Of a stretch of DNA of 63,909 nucleotides, positions 57,805 through 63,909 are shown piece by piece. The first letter of the stretch is position 1. The number at the start of each line of letters is the position of its first letter. A program made the position numbers and the translations under genes. This DNA is from SCUS01 sp966211675 (GTDB lineage Bacteria > Myxococcota_A > Polyangia > Polyangiales > Ga0077539). The DNA lies in contig CBIHPK010000018.1 in the NCBI GenBank assembly GCA_966211675.1, positions 1-63,909 of the forward strand, given 5' to 3'. The notes below the pieces were generated by a model. That model worked only from the letters and a program-made list of their open reading frames with translations. It did not search any database and had not been told where the DNA came from.

Positions 57805-59562
57805 TCAGCCCGGCGTCGGGAGGCACACGCCCCCGGCGCACTCCAGCGTGCGGTCGCAGCAGTCGCCCGTGGAGCCGCAGCTCTCTCCCCGGCGGCGGCA
57901 GCCCGACGGGGGCGGCGGTCGGCAGACGCGCTGTCCCGAGGTGAGCTCGTCGGCGCAGTTGCCCGAGCAGCACTGCGCGTCCGCGGAGCAGGTCGCGCTG
58001 TTGGGCCGGCAGGGGCGCGGCGCCCAGAAGGCCGAGGCGTTCTCCTGCGCGACGTCCTGGCCCGGGAGCCAGTAGGGGACGCTCGACGGGTCGCCGCTCG
58101 CGCTGGTCGAGACGGCGGACACCCAGATCTGTCGGCGGTGGGCGCCTCGCGTCCCGGCGAGCGCGTTGCCGTAGTCGCGGCGAGAGTAGAAGAGCAGCCA
58201 GTACACGTCGCCCGCGTCGGCGCCGGGCGTGACGAAGGGCGTGAAGCTCGGGTACCAGGCGTCGTTGCCCGCGGAGAGGGTGGAGAGGCGCACCGGGGCG
58301 CCGCCGCCGTCGAGGGCCGTGAGGTAGATCGCTCCCGCGGCGTCGGGGGCGGACACCACGACGCGCGTTCCGTGCTGCCAGGCGAGGAGGCGCGAGTCCG
58401 GGGAGAAGCTCGGGTACGCGTCGAGCACGCCGCCCTCGGGGGCGCTGGAGGCGTCGGCCCCTCGGTGCAGCACCCGAGGCGCGCCGAAGCGGTCGGCGCC
58501 GGTGACGGGCATGACGGAGAGGTCGCCGCGGGAGAGGTTCCAGGCGTCGTCGGCGGAGGAGACGTACGCGACGGAGCGGCCGTCGGGCGACCACGCGGGG
58601 TGCGTCGCCGTGGGCAGCGGGCCATCGGGCGTCGGGACGCGCTCGCCGGTGCGCCCGTCGAGCAGGAAGGAGCGCTGCTGCGGGTCGGTCATGAAGAGGC
58701 GCGTCCCCTCCGGGTTGAAGGCCGCGAAGAACCACCCCTCGTTGAAGCGGAACACCGGCGTCGGGTCGGGACCCGTGAGGTCCGTGGTCACGTCGTAGAC
58801 GCCGCCGAACTCGCCGTCGCCGAGGGAGAGCGCGAGCCGGTTGCCGTCGCGAGAGAGCCCGTGGCAGGCGGCGCATCGGTTGCCGTCGCGGCGAGGCGGC
58901 GGCGTGGGGAGGAAGTTCTCCGGGCGGGGTGTCCCCCCGGTGCCCTGGAAGACCCGCAGCACGCGCCCCTGGGTGCCGCCGAAGTCCCCGAGGGTCCAGT
59001 AGTAGACGGCGCCCGCGATGCTGCCGCGGGCGAAGCGCAGGCGCACGGGGGAGCCCGCCACCACGTCGCCGCGGGCGGCGTCCCAGCGGTCGACGGTGAG
59101 CGTGAGCTCGCGGGTTCCGGCGCGGTCGGCCATGGCCGTCCAGCTGTCCGGGTCGAAGCCGTAGTCGTGATGGAAGGCCGCGCCCCGGTGGAGCACGTAG
59201 GCCGTGAGCAGCGCCGAGGCGCCCGCGACGCGCACGCGGAAGATGTCCCCCTCGGCGCCGACGGGCTCCCACTGCACGTCCGGCGGGTGCACGTTGCGGG
59301 GGAACACCACGCGGTCGAGGGGGTAGTGGATCACCGCGGCGCGGGCCGGGTCGGTCACGCTCGCGCGTCGGAAATGATCCGGCGCATCGGGGGGCGTCCC
59401 CGGCGCGAGTCGGACCACCTCCCCGGCGACGCCACCGCTGTCGATGGGCGCCGCGTCGGAGCGCGCGCCTCCGTCGGCGGGGTCGTCCCCGCCCGCGGCG
59501 AGCACCCCGGACTCACATGACGCCACGAGCGCCGCCGCGAAGAATGCACCCCAGACGCGCAT
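57805..59562 (-). CDS. Lipoprotein: TolB-like propeller with one heme c motif
   Basis: 585 residues from MRVWGAFFAAALVASC. Residues ~50-480 contain repeated TolB/WD40-like blades (AFNPEGTRLFMTDP, HPAWSPDGRSVAYVSSADD, YPSFSPDSRLLAWQHG) in which the CAACH motif (NRCAACHGLSRDGNRLAL) places a single c-type heme between blades. The last ~70 residues are Cys-rich (CSADAQCCSGNC, GSTGDCCDRTLECAGGVC) as in Dickkopf-like disulfide modules. A redox-linked extracellular propeller is inferred. First gene of a two-gene operon with the UnbV gene. Confidence 0.83.
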   Translation of the reverse strand: MRVWGAFFAAALVASCESGVLAAGGDDPADGGARSDAAPIDSGGVAGEVVRLAPGTPPDAPDHFRRASVTDPARAAVIHYPLDRVVFPRNVHPPDVQWEPVGAEGDIFRVRVAGASALLTAYVLHRGAAFHHDYGFDPDSWTAMADRAGTRELTLTVDRWDAARGDVVAGSPVRLRFARGSIAGAVYYWTLGDFGGTQGRVLRVFQGTGGTPRPENFLPTPPPRRDGNRCAACHGLSRDGNRLALSLGDGEFGGVYDVTTDLTGPDPTPVFRFNEGWFFAAFNPEGTRLFMTDPQQRSFLLDGRTGERVPTPDGPLPTATHPAWSPDGRSVAYVSSADDAWNLSRGDLSVMPVTGADRFGAPRVLHRGADASSAPEGGVLDAYPSFSPDSRLLAWQHGTRVVVSAPDAAGAIYLTALDGGGAPVRLSTLSAGNDAWYPSFTPFVTPGADAGDVYWLLFYSRRDYGNALAGTRGAHRRQIWVSAVSTSASGDPSSVPYWLPGQDVAQENASAFWAPRPCRPNSATCSADAQCCSGNCADELTSGQRVCRPPPPSGCRRRGESCGSTGDCCDRTLECAGGVCLPTPG

Positions 59563-59626
59563 GGGAGCGACGGTACTCCAACGGCGCGCCCGATGTCGCC
59601 GATGGGCCGCTGCTACGATCGCCAGG

Positions 59627-60580
59627 TTGGAGACGGCGCCCGCACCCTGGAAGCAGCACGCGCACGTGGCCCTCGGCCTCGTCGGGCTGGGCGCGGCGCT
59701 CGCGATGCTCCGCCACACGGACCTCGGCGCGCTGCGCACCTTCGGTCCATGGGCGGCCTTCGCGGTGGCGGTCGAGGGCGTGCGGGTGCTGGCGGAGTCC
59801 CTCGCGACGCGCTCGCTGCACGGCCCCGAGGTGCGCGTCCCGTGGTGGCCGCTGCTGCGCGCCCACGTCGTCGGCTACGCCCTCGCGATGACCATGCCCG
59901 CCGGGCGCACCGTCGCCGAGGCCAGCAAGGCCGTGCTGCTCGCCCCGTGGACGGGCACCGCGAGGAGCGTGGGCGTGGCGGCCACCAACCAGGCGCTGGT
60001 GATGTTGTCCACGGGGCTGGTCTCGATGCCCTGCGCGCTCTCGGCGTGGGCGTACGGTCACCGCGCGCTGGCCGCGACGGTGGCGGTGCAGGGCGTGAGC
60101 CTCGTCGGGCTCGGCGGAGGACTGCTGGCGATGGTACGCAGCCGTACGATCGCGGCCTGGGCGGGGCGGCGCATCCCGCGGATCGCGGCGATGGCGGCGG
60201 GGGCGAGCGAGAGCGCGAGGGTTCCAGGCGTGGGGCGGGCGCTCGGGTGCTTCGTGGTGCACCGGAGCGTGCAGGCGCTGCAGCTGGGCGTGCTGCTGCG
60301 CACGCTGGGGCTCGGCGGTGTGGTGCGGGCGCTCGCGCTCACGGGCGCCTCGATCGTGGGGACCTCCGTGGGGGTGGCCGTTCCAGGGCAGCTCGGGGCG
60401 ATCGGCGGGGCGATGGCGCTCGCCGCTCCCGGCCTCGGCGTCGCCGCGGCGCAGGCGCTGGCGATGGCGCTGGTGATCCACGCGGCACAGTTCACCTGGG
60501 TCGCGCTCGGCTTCGCGGTGTGGACCTTCACCCGGGCGGCGCCGGGTGACTCCGCCCGGCAGGGCCCCCGGTTGGAGTAA
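59627..60580 (+). CDS. Multi-pass membrane protein, LPG-synthase-TM/AglD-like
   Basis: About 317 residues if begun at TTG 59627 (LETAPAPWKQH); ATG 59561 is possible but overlaps the divergent lipoprotein start. Some six to eight hydrophobic segments, and GYALAMTMPAGRTVAEASKAVLLAPW plus GTSVGVAVPGQLGAIGGAM have the character of lysylphosphatidylglycerol-synthase transmembrane/UPF0104 family proteins, which act as lipid flippases or hosts for glycosyltransferases. The catalytic domain of MprF is absent. Assignment is tentative. Confidence 0.6.
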   Translation: METAPAPWKQHAHVALGLVGLGAALAMLRHTDLGALRTFGPWAAFAVAVEGVRVLAESLATRSLHGPEVRVPWWPLLRAHVVGYALAMTMPAGRTVAEASKAVLLAPWTGTARSVGVAATNQALVMLSTGLVSMPCALSAWAYGHRALAATVAVQGVSLVGLGGGLLAMVRSRTIAAWAGRRIPRIAAMAAGASESARVPGVGRALGCFVVHRSVQALQLGVLLRTLGLGGVVRALALTGASIVGTSVGVAVPGQLGAIGGAMALAAPGLGVAAAQALAMALVIHAAQFTWVALGFAVWTFTRAAPGDSARQGPRLE

Positions 60581-60589
60581 CCTTCGCCG

Positions 60590-61195
60590 ATGTCTGGAGA
60601 CGCCGCCCACACCCTGGATCCGGAGTTCCCCAACCTCGCGCCGGAGGTGGTCGAGGGCTACCGCAACGCGCCCGCGCATCTGGTCGCGGAGATCATCGAC
60701 GGCGGACTCTCGCTCATGCCCCGGCCGCGGCGACGTCACTCGCGCTCCGCGGGTGAGCTGCACGGCGAGCTGCGCGGCCCCTTCGATCGCGGCCGCGATG
60801 GCCCCGGTGGCTGGGTGTTCCTGCCGGAGCCGGAGCTGCACCTCGGACCGCGCCCGGACATCGTCATCCCCGACCTCGCGGGCTGGCGCACCGAGCGCAC
60901 GCCTCCGGGCTTTCTCGCCGACGACGCCGCGGGCATCGCCCTCGCGCCCGACTGGGTGTGCGAGGTGCTCTCGCCGTCGACCGCGAGCACCGACCGAACG
61001 AAGAAGCTCCCGATCTACCGCCGCGAGGGGGTCGGCCACGCGTGGCTCATCGACCCGACCGCGCACACGCTGGAGGTGTTCCGGCGCCACGACCTCGGGT
61101 GGCTGCTCATCGCGAGCTACGAGGGCGCGAGCGTCGTGCGCGCCGAGCCCTTCGACGCCATCGAGCTCGACCTCGCCAGCCTCTGGGTCGACTAG
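60590..61195 (+). CDS. Uma2 family (DUF820) PD-(D/E)xK nuclease-like protein
   Basis: 201 residues from MSGDAAHTLDPEFPN, nine bases after the membrane-protein stop. Family marks: LVAEIIDGGLSLMPRPRRRH at the start, PRPDIVIPDLAGWR (catalytic Asp), PDWVCEVLSPSTASTDRTKK (E-x-L-S-P-S-T) and YRREGVGHAWLIDP. Common in cyanobacteria and myxobacteria, with a restriction-endonuclease-like fold; biological role unknown. Confidence 0.9.
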   Translation: MSGDAAHTLDPEFPNLAPEVVEGYRNAPAHLVAEIIDGGLSLMPRPRRRHSRSAGELHGELRGPFDRGRDGPGGWVFLPEPELHLGPRPDIVIPDLAGWRTERTPPGFLADDAAGIALAPDWVCEVLSPSTASTDRTKKLPIYRREGVGHAWLIDPTAHTLEVFRRHDLGWLLIASYEGASVVRAEPFDAIELDLASLWVD

Positions 61196-61313
61196 CGCCG
61201 TCGCGTGACGAGTGAGGTCCCCCGCAACCTCCCTCCCCCGCGCCCGCGATACGCGCCGCGGCGGTCCCTCTACCCACACCACTCGATGGGTCCGCCGGGA
61301 GGCGTCACCCACC

Positions 61314-62923
<1,610 letters not shown>

Positions 62924-62927
<4 letters not shown>

Positions 62928-63640
62928 TCCCCATTCGAGACCTGAACCCGACCCGCAACACCCCGTGGGTCACCTGGACGCTGCTGCTCCTCTGCGGGCT
63001 GGTGTTCACCTGGCAGGCGGTGCTGCCCGTCGGTGCCGATCGGGATTTCGTCTTCGCCTACGGGCTCGTGCCGCGGCGGCTGATGGTCGCGCACGACCCC
63101 GCCGCGGTGATCACCCTGTTCACGTCGATGTTCATGCACGGCGGGCTCATGCACGTCATCGGCAACCTGTGGTTCCTCCGGATGTTCGGCGACAACGTCG
63201 AGGACAACATGGGGCCCGTGCGCTTCTCGCTCTTCTACCTGCTCTGCGGCCTCGCCGCGGCGAGCGCCCAGATCGCCATGGCCCCTGCCTCCGGCGTCCC
63301 GATGGTGGGCGCTTCCGGCGCCATCGCCGGGGTGCTCGCGGCCTACCTGGTGCTCTTCCCCCACGCCCGCGTCGTGGCGCTGGTGCCCATCTTCATCTTC
63401 ATCCAGTTCATGGAGATCCCGGCCTTCGTGTTCATCGCGCTCTGGTTCGCGATGCAGTTCCTCTCCGGGATGGGATCGCTCGGCGCCACCGGTGGCGGCG
63501 TCGCCTACTGGGCCCACATCGGCGGCTTCGCCGCGGGCCTCGCGCTGGTGTTCGTGTTTCGCACGCCGAAGCCCCCGGCGCCGAGGGTGGTCTTCGAGCG
63601 ACCGCGGATGCCCTGGCGCAACGACGACCGCGGGTGGTGA
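62924..63640 (+). CDS. Rhomboid family intramembrane serine protease
   Basis: 238 residues, overlapping the FHA-activator stop by four bases. About six to seven membrane segments; catalytic S131 in GASGAIAGV, H198 in YWAHIGGFAAG, and the HGGLMHVIGNLWFLRMFG segment with conserved His/Asn of loop/TM2. All required residues are present, so it should cleave transmembrane substrates. Ends in a basic cytoplasmic tail. Coupling to the activator suggests joint regulation or a regulated-proteolysis partnership. Confidence 0.92.
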
Positions 63641-63689
63641 GCTCAGTCCTCGCTCATTCACGCGACCGTTGATGTTGTCCGGTCGCTGC

Positions 63690-63709
63690 GCCCGCGTTCG
63701 CGGGCTTTT
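63690..63709 (+). terminator. Rho-independent terminator
   Basis: GCCCGCG (63690-63696) and CGCGGGC (63699-63705) form a 7-bp stem with a TT loop, followed by TTTT at 63706-63709, 50 bases after the rhomboid stop. It separates the activator-rhomboid transcript from the RNA gene that follows. Confidence 0.8.
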
Positions 63710-63779
63710 CTTCGTGTCGTTCACATACCCTAACCTTGCCGCGGGTTTTCAACCCTGATCCTTCCCGGAATGTTGATGA

Positions 63780-63909
63780 CGGCTCACGCAAGGTCGTCCT
63801 GGAGCTGAGCGTCTCTTGAGAGAGCGCCCACTCCGCGGTTGCGGACGGCCCCCGAGCGGGCCTGCAACCGCTGAAGTGGGAGCCTGGAACTGGGCGCCCT
63901 GCCTTCGCA
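63780..63909 (+). ncRNA. ssrS: Probable 6S RNA, truncated at the window end
   Basis: Bases 63827-63880 fold as a strong arm: CCCAC and GTGGG at the base, GCGGTTGC pairs with GCAACCGC, and GGCCC/GGGCC close a CCGAGC loop. CTCCGCGGTTG is identical to the conserved segment of E. coli 6S RNA, and the flanking CCTGGAACTGGG matches the right side of its central bubble, opposite GGAGCTGAGCG on the left. 6S RNA mimics an open promoter and binds sigma-70 holoenzyme. The 5' end (~63780) is estimated; the 3' end is outside the window. The terminator upstream and lack of a coding frame support an independent transcript. Confidence 0.68.

Noticed and set aside
54044..58075. Long plus-strand open frame (over 1,300 codons) opposite the ferritin-like and UnbV genes
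   Set aside because: Crosses several real minus-strand genes and intergenic gaps; composition is that of an antisense shadow.

Overview
The window is a roughly 72% G+C bacterial chromosome segment that looks myxobacterial (Myxococcota, Polyangiales/Sandaracinus-like). The evidence is the very high GC, a large set of secreted lipoproteins with Asp/Pro/Thr-rich repeat tethers and Cys-rich 'GACG' modules, a Ser/Thr kinase with a C-terminal membrane segment, a GAFTGA-type sigma-54 activator with an FHA domain, and a eukaryote-like multifunctional beta-oxidation protein. This placement is inference; no rRNA is present. No insertion sequence, prophage, CRISPR array or intact tRNA gene was seen.

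Layout. 1-5.6 kb: a redoxin-like secreted protein, an OB-fold-like lipoprotein, and an operon of an SCP-x type thiolase and an HSD17B4-like dehydrogenase/hydratase/SCP2 protein behind a perfect 20-bp palindrome (probable TetR-family operator). 5.6-13.7 kb: tgt, two GNATs, an L,D-transpeptidase lipoprotein, a DUF429 protein, an HNH endonuclease, an FKBP lipoprotein and an ABC-F ATPase, with two unusual intergenic regions (9.8-10.3 and 10.8-11.2 kb). 13.9-26.4 kb: large secreted lipoproteins (heme-binding beta-propeller, LamG protein, SGNH/esterase fusion, GH43-like propeller, kelch-like propeller), with pabB and a SAM methyltransferase between them. 26.4-29.6 kb: lnt, trmB and an alpha/beta hydrolase. 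29.7-40.7 kb: another Cys-rich lipoprotein, DUF429, a degenerate metallo-beta-lactamase-fold protein, pyrH, a probable regulator divergent from a translationally coupled cytochrome P450-MATE pair, a rhodanese, an epimerase and pth. 40.7-59.6 kb: a kinase-TPR-FG-GAP lipoprotein operon, more lipoproteins (PPC-like, fibrinogen-like, formylglycine-generating-enzyme-like), an overlapping small lipoprotein/ferritin-like pair and a heme-propeller/UnbV pair. 59.6-63.9 kb: a membrane protein, a Uma2 nuclease-like protein, an FHA-sigma-54 activator overlapping a rhomboid protease, a terminator, and a probable 6S RNA cut by the window end.

How the genes work together. Seventeen genes encode proteins with a lipobox, and lnt, the enzyme completing lipoprotein acylation, lies among them. 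Most of these lipoproteins carry an acidic low-complexity tether directly after the lipidated Cys and then a domain typical of extracellular binding or hydrolysis (seven-bladed FG-GAP propellers, LamG, fibrinogen-like, GH43-like, PHB-depolymerase-like). The best candidates for undescribed systems are the regulator/tandem-operator/P450-MATE cassette (35.0-38.6 kb), the kinase-TPR-FG-GAP operon (40.7-46.0 kb), the small lipoprotein/diiron pair (54.2-55.4 kb) and the peroxisome-like beta-oxidation operon (1.7-5.6 kb). All functional statements rest on motif reading by eye.
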